A stretch of DNA of 64,000 nucleotides from Phytophthora colocasiae (Eukaryota > Oomycota > Peronosporomycetes > Peronosporales > Peronosporaceae). The stretch is from positions 806,001-870,000 of the forward strand of contig JAGKQI010000086.1 in the NCBI GenBank assembly GCA_018806915.1, read 5' to 3'. The notes beneath the pieces were generated by a model. It saw nothing but the letters and a program-made list of their open reading frames with translations, was not told where the DNA came from and did not search any database. Positions 10,072-20,969 of the stretch are shown here, piece after piece (within the stretch, counting starts at the first letter, position 1; each line of letters starts with the position of its first letter). A program made the translations under genes and the position numbers.

Positions 10072-10819
10072 ACCGGCGAGTTTGACGCTCGGCGTTGAAG
10101 GCCTTCGCTGCTTCCTCGATTTTTCACCGCCGCAGTCTTCTCGCCTTGTCGCTTGATATGCTCATTCGTGAGCACCTTCACCACATCTGCGTCCGCAGCT
10201 CTGCATTGCTCATCTCCATGTTGAGCACGACGTTCTCGTAGCTCTTAAGCAGACTGCGCAGCAAGCAGATCGCCACATCCTCGTCCTCCATCTTGGCGCC
10301 GATACTGCTAAGCTTCGCGCTGATGTTGAGGACCTCGTTGCAATGGTGAAGGATGTTTCCGCCTTCTGCCATCTCCATGTTGAAGAGCTGACGCTTGAGA
10401 TAAATGCGTCCAGCCTTCTGCGATCCACCGTAAAGGGTACGCAAGCGCGCCCACGCGACCCAGGCTTCCTCGTAGTCGTCGACCACATGATGGTAGTCCG
10501 CGTCCATGTGGAGGAGCATCAGACCGAAGGCGACATTGCTCGACTTGACATACTCGTCCTTGGCTCTGGAGTCCGTGAATGTAGGCGTCGTCTCGCGATT
10601 CACCACATTCCACACCGACTTGGTCAGGAACACGCCACGCATGTAACGGTTCCACGTGGCGTAGTTCTCGCCGTTGAACTTGTCGATGGAGATCTTGGTA
10701 TCTTGGACAGATGACATCGTGCTTGGGCTCATAACCTGAAGAAGGTCGTCACAGAGGTTGTCTTGCGAAGGGAGGACTGCCGAGGCTTGAGGCGAGAAGG
10801 CCGAGGCGAGGGAAGTCAC
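10025..10819 (-). CDS. gag: Copia-1 gag, unit 1
   Basis: This is Copia Gag (UBN2/retrotran_gag type). The frame is open 10819-10178. The first ATG is at 10732, and the codons before it have no ATG. The core motif [17 protein letters not shown] is followed by helices with [22 protein letters not shown] knuckle, [14 protein letters not shown], lies at ~10030-10074 in a shifted frame, because a base is missing near 10180 relative to the intact copy at 54008-54859. Confidence 0.85.
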
Positions 10820-10837
10820 TTGAGGGGTAGAATGGAA

Positions 10838-11065
10838 ATTCAGAAGTGATTGATTGATATGAGCTTACACTGTCTTCTCTACCTGGCCTGCATCCAATCA
10901 TTTGGTGCATCCAATCACCAACACTCTGTACTCGTCCAATCATCCTACTCGTCTAATTATCGGTGGCGTAAACATCTTACCGTAATCATTGCGGGATCGT
11001 ATTGGATCACCTGCAACACCCTACATCCAATCATTTGGTGCATCCAATCACCAACACCAGCCAGA
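10838..11065 (-). repeat. Copia-1 LTR/leader region, unit 1
   Basis: This is non-coding sequence directly upstream of gag. It recurs before every Copia gag (15904, 20970, 38010, 54880) and after Copia RNase H (34552, 51412), so it contains the LTR. It holds a ~35-bp direct repeat at 10890-10924 and 11023-11056 (GCATCCAATCATTTGG...). The exact LTR ends are unclear because no full-length element with both LTRs is present. Confidence 0.7.
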
Positions 11066-12047
11066 GGTCCTTGGCGGTTTTTGAACGCCCGCCCGCTGTG
11101 CACTCGCGTGCATAGTGACCGATGTTACTACACTTGTAACATCGAACCTTGCTGTTCCTACGCTGCTGTTGACCAGCAGTCGTAGCACTCGAGAGGTCCA
11201 TAGGTTCCGGACCTCCCGTCTTCACAACAGGACGCGCCGGCTTCGGCGCGTTCGCATGGAGTTTAGCTTGACGTCGGCTAAACTCCTCTTGCATCGCAAG
11301 GCTGATCGCCTCTTCGAGAGTATTCGGATACTATCGGAAGAGATATGTTTTGACGGGACCATCTCTTAGTCCCTTCATGAACGTGACGACCTTGGTCGCC
11401 TCGTCGATCGGGTTGGTCACTATGTTCGATACCAAGTATCGAGCACGCTGGAGCAAGGTGTGAACATCATCCTTGCCCTGCTGCAGATCGAGAAACTCCG
11501 CTCTCGATCTGAACTCGTTCTTCGGGGGCTCAAACGCAAGCTTGAGCTCCTCTTTGAACACCTCGTACGTGCCGAAGCACGTAGGATCCGAGAGTCGGCG
11601 CCCATAGGCCCAACTCCTCGCACGTCCGCCAAGACATGACATGGCGAACGCGACCTTCGACATCGGATCGACGATACGTCGAGCCGCAACGGCTGTGTCG
11701 AGTTCGACAAGCCACCGAAGGAGGGTCTCGTCCTCCTTCCCCGTGTAGGTACTCACGTGGAGTTTCAATGACTCCACGCGTGGCTTCGGGGAAGCCACCG
11801 AGGCAGCAACATCTCGTTGTTCCTTAACAATGTACCCCAGAGCAACACCGTGTTGCTCTGTCGGCGATAGCGTACGAAGCATCGTCGCTACCGCTGCCTC
11901 TCCAATGACTTGTGAAAGTCTTTGGAGAGCTTCCCACTCTGGATCTGACAGGTGGGCACAGTCCGTGCGCGTCACGGACATGTGAGGGGTCCCAGTGGAT
12001 CCCTGATCCATTGGGGAGTTCTCTACCCCGCGTTCGTATGACTCCAT
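11066..12047 (-). pseudogene. gag: Gypsy-B gag, unit 2
   Basis: This is the best N-terminus of this gag. The ATG at 12047 opens a frame with the gag core, which stops at an in-frame TAG (11331-11333). The same frame resumes at once and runs through the CCHC knuckle to ~11070. One nonsense codon is therefore the only lesion here. The fragment is cut at 11065 by fusion to the Copia-1 LTR region, so protease and RT are absent. Confidence 0.85.
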
Positions 12048-12096
12048 ACGAACGAACAGCAGTCGGTCGTGGGACGGACTACAAAGTGCTACCAGG

Positions 12097-12556
12097 TGTA
12101 ATGGGTCTACTTAGACCTATTAGGTGGCGTACACGTGCGCTTACGTGTATGAGGAAGCGTGCAATTAGAATAGACTTAATTTAAGTATACTTATTTAAAT
12201 AAGTATAATTAAATCAAATATAACTAAATTAAACTGCAAAATACCGTAAAATGAGAACTGTTATTGAATTTGGCATAAGCCAATTATGGACCTCCTAAAA
12301 CTGTTTGTTATCTATTTCTAAAGGGTCTGCCAACGTGTGGTTGGCAGAAACTCTGCTCAGTGATTGGTAGAAACCCGTTACTTTCTACCAATAATATGCA
12401 CAAATGCACACGAACCACCCAATAATGTGGTTCGCCCATGTATCCTTTGGTGTGTACAGCACACCAAGGTCTGAGGCCCATTTCCAACCTCTAACAGTTA
12501 TCCTAACTGTTAGAGTTACAAGTGGTACTACCACTTGTACGTGTAACCCCGTTACA
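12097..12556 (-). repeat. Gypsy-B LTR, unit 2 (460 bp)
   Basis: It has the same TGTAA/TTACA ends as 7020-7479. It is followed by the iMet-like PBS (12082-12095) on the gag side and abuts Copia-1 RT at 12557 with TTTGC. Confidence 0.9.
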
Positions 12557-13150
12557 TTTGCAGTTCTGCATGCCAAAGCGCTCCAGGATGTCGTTGATGT
12601 AGCGAGCTTGGGACAGCGTGACGCTGCCATCTGCGTTGTCGACCACTTCGATGCCCAGAATGACGGAACACTTGCCGCTGTCGGTCATCTCGAATCGTGC
12701 CTTGAGCTGTTTCTTGACTTCAGCAATGATCGGCGAAGAGCTTCCGGTCACCAAAACATCGTCGACGTACACCAGCATCAGAACGCAGTCACCATAAACA
12801 ACCTTGATGTAGAGGCACGGATCGTAGCTCGAAACGCGAAATCCGATGGAGCGCACATACTCGTCGAAGGTCTCATTCCACACTCGAGAAGCTTGCTTGA
12901 GACCGTAGATCGCCTTGAGCAGTTCCACGCAGTCGTAGCCGTCATCAAGTTCCACGCCTTCTGGAACACTGCAGAACACCTTCTCCTTCATCAAGCCGTA
13001 CAGGAACGCCGTGACAACATCAAGTTGGTCGAAGGGCCAATTGAAGAACTTGGCCACAGCGATGATCATTCGCAGCGTGACGTACTTGACCACCGGCGAA
13101 ACGTCTCGGTGTAGTCGATCCCATACTTCTGCACAAATCCTTTCGCGACG
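12557..13150 (-). pseudogene. pol: Copia-1 reverse transcriptase, unit 2
   Basis: The frame is open 13093-12557 with a VKYVTLRMIIA block, YGLKQASRVW and MLVYVDDVLVTG. It is truncated at the Gypsy-B LTR. A single-base loss at ~13099 separates it from the upstream RT N-terminus, which is in the integrase frame. Confidence 0.85.
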
Positions 13151-14316
13151 AGTCGAGCCTTGTACTTCTCGATGGACCCGTCGGCTTTACGCTTGATCTT
13201 GAACACCCACTTGGTTCCGACTGCGCGTTGGTTGTTCGGTAATTTGGCGCCACGAAACACTCCACGAAGTCGCATCGACTTGAGTTCTGCTCGAATCGCC
13301 TTGCGCCAGTGGACTTGGTCTTCGCCGCTCACAGCATCTTGGAACGTCTTTGGCTCGGCGCTGTCACTCGTCTCCACTGCATTCGCACTCGCACGCCAGT
13401 ACATCGGCTGAGTCGAGTCATCATCATCATTGTCTTCAGATTTGGCTTCTTGATGGTCGGAGTCCGGAGCGCTTGCTTCTTCTAGTCCAGCACTGCGACG
13501 CGGTCGACGAACATGTTCACGATCCTCGGCGTTAGAACGAGCCTTGCGTTTCCCCGCCTGCTTGAATTCACGCGTTCCATGGTCGTTCGAAATCTCGAGG
13601 TCTTCAAGGATATCCGCAGCATCTTCGACATCTTCATCATCATCCACAATATTGGCGTCGTCGAAGGTTGATTCGTCGAAAGTGACATCGCGAGAAATCA
13701 CTACCTGGCCCGCCTCGATGTCATAAACGCGATACGCCTTCGAACGCTCTTCATAGCCCATGAAAATTCCTTCACGAGCCTTGGGGTCCCACTTGAGTAG
13801 CTTCTCCTTCGGCGTCAGGACGTAGGCCTTGCACCCGAAAACGCCCATGTGCTTCACGTTGGGCTTCCTCTTGTACACAATCTCAAACGGCGTTTTCCCT
13901 GGGACCTTGGGTGATGGCAGTCGATTCTTGATGTAAATTGCCGTCATCGCCGCTTCCGCCCAGAACGTCTTGTCCAAACGTGCGAAGTGAAGCATGCTGC
14001 GCCCGATAGTCACAATCGTCCGGTTGGCGCGTTCCGCAGTAGCATTCGTCTGATGCGCATATCGAACCGTCGGCTGGACTTCAATGCCATGATTGTCGTA
14101 AAAGGCCTTGAGCGAGTTAGTCGCGAACTCCTTGGCACCGTCATGACGCACGAACTTGACCCTGGCATCGAATTGGCGCTCCACTTTAGCGATGAACTTG
14201 CGCAGACTGTCTTCACTCTCCGACTTGGCGCGCAAACAGAATCCCGTCATGCAGCCGCTGGCTTCGTCAGTGATCAGCAGTAGATACTTGCTGCCACCAA
14301 GCGACTCTTTCTCCAT
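13066..14316 (-). CDS. pol: Copia-1 integrase and RT N-terminus, unit 2
   Basis: The frame is open for 416 codons. It holds the integrase core (FVRHDGAKEF, NATAERANR), the acidic linker and the RT start (WVFKIKRKADGS, LVAKGFVQKYGIDYTETF). The first catalytic Asp lies just upstream in the protease frame, separated by a one-base indel near 14325. Confidence 0.85.
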   Translation of the reverse strand: MEKESLGGSKYLLLITDEASGCMTGFCLRAKSESEDSLRKFIAKVERQFDARVKFVRHDGAKEFATNSLKAFYDNHGIEVQPTVRYAHQTNATAERANRTIVTIGRSMLHFARLDKTFWAEAAMTAIYIKNRLPSPKVPGKTPFEIVYKRKPNVKHMGVFGCKAYVLTPKEKLLKWDPKAREGIFMGYEERSKAYRVYDIEAGQVVISRDVTFDESTFDDANIVDDDEDVEDAADILEDLEISNDHGTREFKQAGKRKARSNAEDREHVRRPRRSAGLEEASAPDSDHQEAKSEDNDDDDSTQPMYWRASANAVETSDSAEPKTFQDAVSGEDQVHWRKAIRAELKSMRLRGVFRGAKLPNNQRAVGTKWVFKIKRKADGSIEKYKARLVAKGFVQKYGIDYTETFRRWSSTSRCE

Positions 14317-14987
14317 GGGGCCACAAGGTCGAAGTGCAGGAACTCGAATGGCTTGTACTTGGGCTTGTCCGGGTTACTCGAAAAGGGTTTTGGACCATCT
14401 TCCCTTGCTGGACACCGCGTCATCCGCTTGAGTTCTTCGACGAGGTCGGCATTTTCGCGCCCGTCACCATGCCGCTCAAAACCATCTTCCGTAGCACGTC
14501 GTTCGGAGCATGACCCATCCGCGCATGAAGATCGACACTGTTGATCGAGACCGAAGTCGTCGAATTGGCAGAACCCTTGGGTACTCGTAGCCAGTAGAGG
14601 CCCGTCGATCAGGTCCGCGGAAGCAACAGTCTTCTTCGACGACTTGCGCGCAATGTGCATCTCGGAGCCGTCAAACACCACCTTGAAGTCTCCACCTCGG
14701 TTGATCTGAGGCACAGACAGCAGGTTCTTGTTCATACTCGGTAAGAGAGCATCTTCGATTCGGACGTCGCGCACACTCCGGTTGGGCAGAATCACTTGTT
14801 GTACAACGGTACCAACTCCCAAAATCTTGGCCGTTTGACCGTTGGCAACTGTGAGTTTGCCTTCGTCGCGCAAGTTGATGTCGATGAACTTGGACTTGTC
14901 GTTGCAAATGTGGTGGGTTGCGCCACTGTCGATCGCCCATGAGCCTTGAAACTTCTTGCCCGACGACACTCCACACGCTGTCGACAT
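14274..14987 (-). CDS. pro: Copia-1 protease and pre-integrase region, unit 2
   Basis: The frame is open for 237 codons. It contains the protease site [13 protein letters not shown], the MNKNLLSVPQI block, and then the start of integrase (FEFLHFDL). Frameshifts scattered in 14330-14600 disturb the HHCC zinc-binding part. The Met at 14987 lies inside the polyprotein. Confidence 0.85.
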   Translation of the reverse strand: MSTACGVSSGKKFQGSWAIDSGATHHICNDKSKFIDINLRDEGKLTVANGQTAKILGVGTVVQQVILPNRSVRDVRIEDALLPSMNKNLLSVPQINRGGDFKVVFDGSEMHIARKSSKKTVASADLIDGPLLATSTQGFCQFDDFGLDQQCRSSCADGSCSERRATEDGFERHGDGRENADLVEELKRMTRCPAREDGPKPFSSNPDKPKYKPFEFLHFDLVAPWRKSRLVAASIYC

Positions 14988-15094
14988 GGAGACCGCAAAC
15001 GCTATGTAGTCGTCATCCTCGTTGCACCACTCAACGTTGCTGGCACCGCGACCACCTCGGCCGCGTCGTGCTCCTCAATTTTCTGCTTTCTGCT

Positions 15095-15885
15095 TGGTCC
15101 AGCACTCTGTCGATAACGTGCCCCAATTTTCTGCAGTAGTCACACCGGCGAGTTTGACGCTCGGCGTTGAAGGCCTTCGCTGCTTCCTCGATTTTCACCG
15201 CCGCAGTCTTCTCGCCTTGTCGCTTGATATGCTCATTCGTGAGCACCTTCACCACATCTGCGTCCGCAGCTCTGCATTGCTCATCTCCATGTTGAGCACG
15301 ACGTTCTCGTAGCTCTTAAGCAGACTGCGCAGCAAGCAGATCGCCACATCCTCGTCCTCCATCTTGGCGCCGATACTGCTAAGCTTCGCGCTGATGTTGA
15401 GACCTCGTTGCAATGGTGAAGGATGTTTCCGCCTTCTGCCATCTCCATGTTGAAGAGCTGACGCTTGAGATAAATGCGTCCAGCCTTCTGCGATCCACCG
15501 TAAAGGGTACGCAAGCGCGCCCACGCGACCCAGGCTTCCTCGTAGTCGTCGACCACATGATGGTAGTCCGCGTCCATGTGGAGGAGCATCAGACCGAAGG
15601 CGACATTGCTCGACTTGACATACTCGTCCTTGGCTCTGGAGTCCGTGAATGTAGGCGTCGTCTCGCGATTCACCACATTCCACACCGACTTGGTCAGAAC
15701 ACGCCACGCATGTAACGGTTCCACGTGGCGTAGTTCTCGCCGTTGAACTTGTCGATGGAGATCTTGGTATCTTGGACAGATGACATTCTTGGGCTCATAA
15801 CCTGAAGAAGGTCGTCACAGAGGTTGTCTTGCGAGGGGAGGACTACCGAGGCTTGGGGCGAGGAGGCCGAGGCGAGGGAAGTCAC
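15095..15885 (-). pseudogene. gag: Copia-1 gag, unit 2
   Basis: It carries the same Gag as 10025-10819. Small deletions near 15697 and 15400 move the frame twice, so the core is read in three pieces. The CCHC knuckle region lies at ~15100-15150. Confidence 0.85.
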
Positions 15886-15903
15886 TTGAGGGGTAGAATG
15901 GAA

Positions 15904-16131
15904 ATTCAGAAGTGATTGATTGATATGAGCTTACACTGTCTTCTCTATCTGGCCTGCATCCAATCATTTGGTGCATCCAATCACCAACACTCTGTACTCG
16001 TCCAATCATCCTACTCGTCTAATCATCGGTGGCGTAAACATCTTACCGTAATCATTGCGGGATCGTATTGGATCACCTGCAACACCCTACATCCAATCAT
16101 TTGGTGCATCCAATCACCAACACCAGCCAGA
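15904..16131 (-). repeat. Copia-1 LTR/leader region, unit 2
   Basis: It is near-identical to 10838-11065, including the two ~35-bp direct repeats, and is joined to Gypsy-B gag at 16131/16132. Confidence 0.7.
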
Positions 16132-17095
16132 GGTCCTTGGCGGTTTTTGAACGCCCGCCCGCTGTGCACTCGCGTGCATAGTGACCGATGTTACTACACT
16201 TGTAACATCGAACCTTGCTGTTCCTACGCTGCTGTTGACCAGCAGTCGTAGCACTCGAGAGGTCCATAGGTTCCGGACCTCCCGTCTTCACAACAGGACG
16301 CGCCGGCTTCGGCGCGTTCGCATGGAGTTTAGCTTGACGTCGGCTAAACTCCTCTTGCATCGCAAGGCTGATCGCCTCTTCGAGAGTATTCGGATACTAT
16401 CGGAAGAGATATGTTTTGACGGGACCATCTCTTAGTCCCTTCATGAACGTGACGACCTTGGTCGCCTCGTCGATCGGGTTGGTCACTATGTTCGATACCA
16501 AGTATCGAGCACGCTGGGCAAAGGTGTGAACATCATCCTTGCCCTGCTGCAGATCGAGAAACTCCGCTCTCGATCTGAACTCGTTCTTCGGGGGCTCAAA
16601 CGCAAGCTTGAGCTCCTCTTTGAACACCTCGTACGTGCCGAAGCACGTAGGATCCGAGAGTCGGCGCCCATAGGCCCAACTCCTCGCACGTCCGCCAAGA
16701 CATGACATGGCGAACGCGACCTTCGACATCGGATCGACGATACGTCGAGCCGCAACGGCTGTGTCGAGTTCGACAAGCCACCGAAGGAGGGTCTCGTCCT
16801 CCTTCCCCGTGTGGAAGTACTCACGTGGAGTTTCAATGACTCCACGCGTGGCTTCAGGGGAAGCCACCGAGGCAGCAACATCTCGTTGTTCCTTAACAAT
16901 GTACCCCCAGAGCAACACCGTGTTGCTCTGTCGGCGATAGCGTACGAAACATCGTCGCTACCGCTGCCTCTCCAATGACTTGTGAAAGTCTTTGGAGAGC
17001 TTCCCACTCTGGATCTGGATAGGTGGGCACAGTCCGTGCGCGTCACGGACATGTGAGGGGTCCCAGTGGATCCCTGATCCATTGGGAGTTCTCTA
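16132..17095 (-). pseudogene. gag: Gypsy-B gag, unit 3
   Basis: This is the third tandem copy. The main frame is 16918-16397, the CCHC knuckle frame 16360-16132, and the N-terminal part is frameshifted by small insertions at ~16815 and ~16905. It shares the in-frame TAG after the gag core seen in unit 2. Confidence 0.85.
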
Positions 17096-17166
17096 CCCCG
17101 CGTTCGTATGACTCCATACGAACGAACAGCAGTCGGTCGTGGGACGGACTACAAAGTGCTACCAGG

Positions 17167-17628
17167 TGTAATGGGTCTACTTAGACCTATTAGGTGGCGT
17201 ACACGTGCGCTTACGTGTATGAGGAAGCGTGCAATTAGAATAGACTTAATTTAAGTATACTTATTTAAATAAGTATAATTAAATCAAATATAACTAAATT
17301 AAACTGCAAAATACCGTAAAATGAGAACTGTTATTGAATTTGGCATAAGCCAATTATGGACCTCCTAAAACTGTTTGTTATCTATTTCTAAAGGGTCTGC
17401 CAACGTGTGGTTGGCAGAAACTCTGTTTCAGTGATTGGTAGAAACCCGTTACTTTCTACCAATAATATGCATTAAATGCACACGAACCACACAATAATGT
17501 GGTTCGCCCATGTATCCTTTGGTGTGTACAGCACACCAAGGTCTGAGGCCCATTTCCAACCTCTAACAGTTATCCTAACTGTTAGAGTTACAAGTGGTAC
17601 TACCACTTGTACGTGTAACCCCGTTACA
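17167..17628 (-). repeat. Gypsy-B LTR, unit 3
   Basis: This copy is 462 bp with the TGTAA/TTACA ends, a PBS at 17152-17165, and abuts Copia-1 RT at 17629 with TTTGC. Confidence 0.9.
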
Positions 17629-18474
17629 TTTGCAGTTCTGCATGCCAAAGCGCTCCAGGATGTCGTTGATGTAGCGAGCTTGGGACAGCGTGACGCTGCC
17701 ATCTGCGTTGTCGACCACTTCGATGCCCAGAATGACGGAACACTTGCCGCTGTCGGTCATCTCGAATCGTGCCTTGAGCTGTTTCTTGACTTCAGCAATG
17801 ATCGGCGAAGAGCTTCCGGTCGCAAAACATCGTCGACGTACACCAGCATCAGAACGCAGTCACCATAAACAACCTTGATGTAGAGGCACGGATCGTAGCT
17901 CGAAACGCGAAATCGATGGAGCGCACATACTCGTCGAAGGTCTCATTCCACACTCGAGAAGCTTGCTTGAGACCGTAGATCGCCTTGAGCAGTTCCACGC
18001 AGTCGTAGCCGTCATCAAGTTCCACGCCTTCTGGAACACTGCAGAACACCTTCTCCTTCATCAAGCCGTACAGGAACGCCGTGACAACATCAAGTTGGTC
18101 GAAGGGCCAATTGAAGAACTTGGCCACAGCGATGATCATTCGCAGCGTGACGTACTTGACCACCGGCGAAACGTCTCGGTGTAGTCGATCCCATACTTCT
18201 GCACAAATCCTTTCGCGACGAGTCGAGCCTTGTACTTCTCGATGGACCCGTCGGCTTTACGCTTGATCTTGAACACCCACTTGGTTCCGACTGCGCGTTG
18301 GTTGTTCGGTAATTTGGCGCCACGAAACACTCCACGAAGTCGCATCGACTTGAGTTCTGCTCGAATCGCCTTGCGCCAGTGGACTTGGTCTTCGCCGCTC
18401 ACAGCATCTTGGAACGTCTTTGGCTCGGCGCTGTCACTCGTCTCCACTGCATTCGCACTCGCACGCCAGTACAT
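17629..18474 (-). pseudogene. pol: Copia-1 reverse transcriptase, unit 3
   Basis: Pieces are read in order as WVFKIKRKADGS (18474-18136 frame), then YGLKQASRVW (18163-17849 frame). The catalytic region around 17830 is frameshifted by a missing base, so no intact YVDD frame remains. The C-terminal piece (17760-17629) resumes with LGIEVVDNADGS. Confidence 0.8.
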
Positions 18475-18551
18475 CGGCTGAGTCGAGTCATCATCATCAT
18501 TGTCTTCAGATTTGGCTTCTTGATGGTCGGAGTCCGGAGCGCTTGCTTCTT

Positions 18552-19430
18552 CTAGTCCAGCACTGCGACGCGGTCGACGAACATGTTCACGATCCTCGGC
18601 GTTAGAACGGAGCCTTGCGTTTCCCGCCTGCTTGAATTCACGCGTTCCATGGTCGTTCGAAATCTCGGGTCTTCAAGGATATCCGCAGCATCTTCGACAT
18701 CTTCATCATCATCCACAATATTGGCGTCGTCGAAGGTTGATTCGTCGAAAGTGACATCGCGAGAAATCACTACCTGGCCCGCCTCGATGTCATAAACGCG
18801 ATACGCCTTCGAACGCTCTTCATAGCCCATGAAAATTCCTTCACGAGCCTTGGGGTCCCACTTGAGTAGCTTCTCCTTCGGCGTCAGGACGTAGGCCTTG
18901 CACCCGAAAACGCCCATGTGCTTCACGTTGGGCTTCCTCTTGTACACAATCTCAAACGGCGTTTTCCTGGGACCTTGGGTGATGGCAGTCGATTCTTGAT
19001 GTAAATTGCCGTCATCGCCGCTTCCGCCCAGAACGTCTTGTCCAAACGTGCGAAGTGAAGCATGCTGCGCCCGATAGTCACAATCGTCCGGTTGGCGCGT
19101 TCCGCAGTAGCATTCGTCTGATGCGCATATCGAACCGTCGGCTGGACTTCAATGCCATGATTGTCGTAAAGGCCTTGAGCGAGTTAGTCGCGAACTCCTT
19201 GGCACCGTCATGACGCACGAACTTGACCCTGGCATCGAATTGGCGCTCCACTTTAGCGATGAACTTGCGCAGACTGTCTTCACTCTCCGACTTGGCGCGC
19301 AAACAGAATCCCGTCATGCAGCCGCTGGCTTCGTCGGTGATCAGCAGTAGATACTTGCTGCCACCAAGCGACTCTTTCTCCATGGGGCCACAAGGTCGAA
19401 GTGCAGGAACTCGAATGGCTTGTACTTGGG
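18552..19430 (-). pseudogene. pol: Copia-1 integrase, unit 3
   Basis: The core is split into frames 19383-19078 and 18947-18552 by single-base losses near 19170, 18965 and 18610-18670. Asp-containing blocks (FVRHDGAKEF) and the acidic linker are recognisable. Confidence 0.8.
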
Positions 19431-19540
19431 CTTGTCCGGGTTACTCGAAAGGGTTTTGGACCATCTTCCTTGCTGACACCCGCGTCATCCGCTTGAGTTC
19501 TTCGACGAGGTCGGCATTTTCGCGCCCGTCACCATGCCGC

Positions 19541-20050
19541 TCAAACCATCTTCCGTAGCACGTCGTTCGGAGCATGACCCATCCGCGCATGAAGATCGAC
19601 ACTGTTGATCGAGACCGAAGTCGTCGAATTGGCAGAACCCTTGGGTACTCGTAGCCAGTAGAGCCCGTCGATCAGGTCCGCGGAAGCAACGATCTTCTTC
19701 GACGACTTGCGCGCAATGTGCATCTCGGAGCCGTCAAACACCACCTTGAAGTCTCCACCTCGGTTGATCTGAGGCACAGACAGCAGGTTCTTGTTCATAC
19801 TCGGTAAGAGAGCATCTTCGATTCGGACGTCGCGCACACTCCGGTTGGGCAGAATCACTTGTTGTACAACGGTACCAACTCCCAAAATCTTGGCCGTTTG
19901 ACCGTTGGCAACTGTGAGTTTGCCTTCGTCGCGCAAGTTGATGTCGATGAACTTGGACTTGTCGTTGCAAATGTGGTGGGTTGCGCCACTGTCGATCGCC
20001 CATGAGCCTTGAAACTTCTTGCCCGACGACACTCCACACGCTGTCGACAT
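19541..20050 (-). CDS. pro: Copia-1 protease and pre-integrase region, unit 3
   Basis: The frame is open for 169 codons and is the clearest copy of this region on this strand. It contains the protease site [24 protein letters not shown], and the pre-integrase LHARMGHAPNDVLRKMV motif. It is a segment of the polyprotein, not a free-standing gene. Confidence 0.85.
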   Translation of the reverse strand: MSTACGVSSGKKFQGSWAIDSGATHHICNDKSKFIDINLRDEGKLTVANGQTAKILGVGTVVQQVILPNRSVRDVRIEDALLPSMNKNLLSVPQINRGGDFKVVFDGSEMHIARKSSKKIVASADLIDGLYWLRVPKGSANSTTSVSINSVDLHARMGHAPNDVLRKMV

Positions 20051-20159
20051 GGAGACCGCAAACGCGATGTAGTCGTCATCCTCGTTGCACCACTCAACGT
20101 TGCTGGCACCGCGACCACCTCGGCCGCGTCGTGCTCCTCAATTTTCTGCTTTCTGCTTG

Positions 20160-20952
20160 GTCCAGCACTTGTCGATAACGTGCCCCAATTTTCTGCAGTA
20201 GTCACACCGGCGAGTTTGACGCTCGGCGTTGAAGGCCTTCGCTGCTTCCTCGATTTTCACCGCCGCAGTCTTCTCGCCTTGTCGCTTGATATGCTCATTC
20301 GTGAGCACCTTCACCACATCTGCGTCCGCAGCTCTGCATTGCTCATCTCCATGTTGAGCACGACGTTCTCGTAGCTCTTAAGCAGACTGCGCAGCAAGCA
20401 GATCGCCACATCCTCGTCCTCCATCTTGGCGCCGATACTGCTAAGCTTCGCGCTGATGTTGAGGACCTCGTTGCAATGGTGAAGGATGTTTCCGCCTTCT
20501 GCCATCTCCATGTTGAAGAGCTGACGCTTGAGATAAATGCGTCCAGCCTTCTGCGATCCACCGTAAAGGGTACGCAAGCGCGCCCACGCGACCCAGGCTT
20601 CCTCGTAGTCGTCGACCACATGATGGTAGTCCGCGTCCATGTGGAGGAGCATCAGACCGAAGGCGACATTGCTCGACTTGACATACTCGTCCTTGGCTCT
20701 GGAGTCCGTGAATGTAGGCGTCGTCTCGCGATTCACCACATTCCACACCGACTTGGTCAGGAACACGCCACGCATGTAACGGTTCCACGTGGCGTAGTTC
20801 TCGCCGTTGAACTTGTCGATGGAGATCTTGGTATCTTGGACAGATGACATCGTGCTTGGGCTCATAACCTGAAGAAGGTCGTCACAGAGGTTGTCTTGCG
20901 AAGGGAGGACTGCCGAGGCTTGAGGCGAGGAGGCCGAGGCGAGGGAAGTCAC
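20160..20952 (-). CDS. gag: Copia-1 gag, unit 3
   Basis: The frame is open 20952-20311 with [13 protein letters not shown] and the following helices; the first ATG is near 20865. The CCHC knuckle (~20163-20210) is out of frame through one missing base near 20315. Confidence 0.85.
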
Positions 20953-20969
20953 TTGAGGGGTAGAATGAA

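Larger units (their letters stand above)
7480..11065 (-). mobile_element. Copia-1 element, unit 1 (3'-truncated by Gypsy-B insertion)
   Basis: This is a leftward Ty1/Copia retrotransposon in the order LTR (~11065-10838), gag, protease, integrase, RT. It is cut within RT at 7480 by the Gypsy-B LTR. The RNase H part is found at 36000-36677 beyond the other Gypsy-B LTR end. The domain order PR-INT-RT marks it as Ty1/Copia rather than Ty3/Gypsy. Confidence 0.9.
12557..16131 (-). mobile_element. Copia-1 element, unit 2
   Basis: This is the second tandem copy of the truncated Copia-1 (LTR region 16131-15904, gag, PR, INT, RT). It is cut by the Gypsy-B LTR at the same RT codon as unit 1. Confidence 0.9.
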
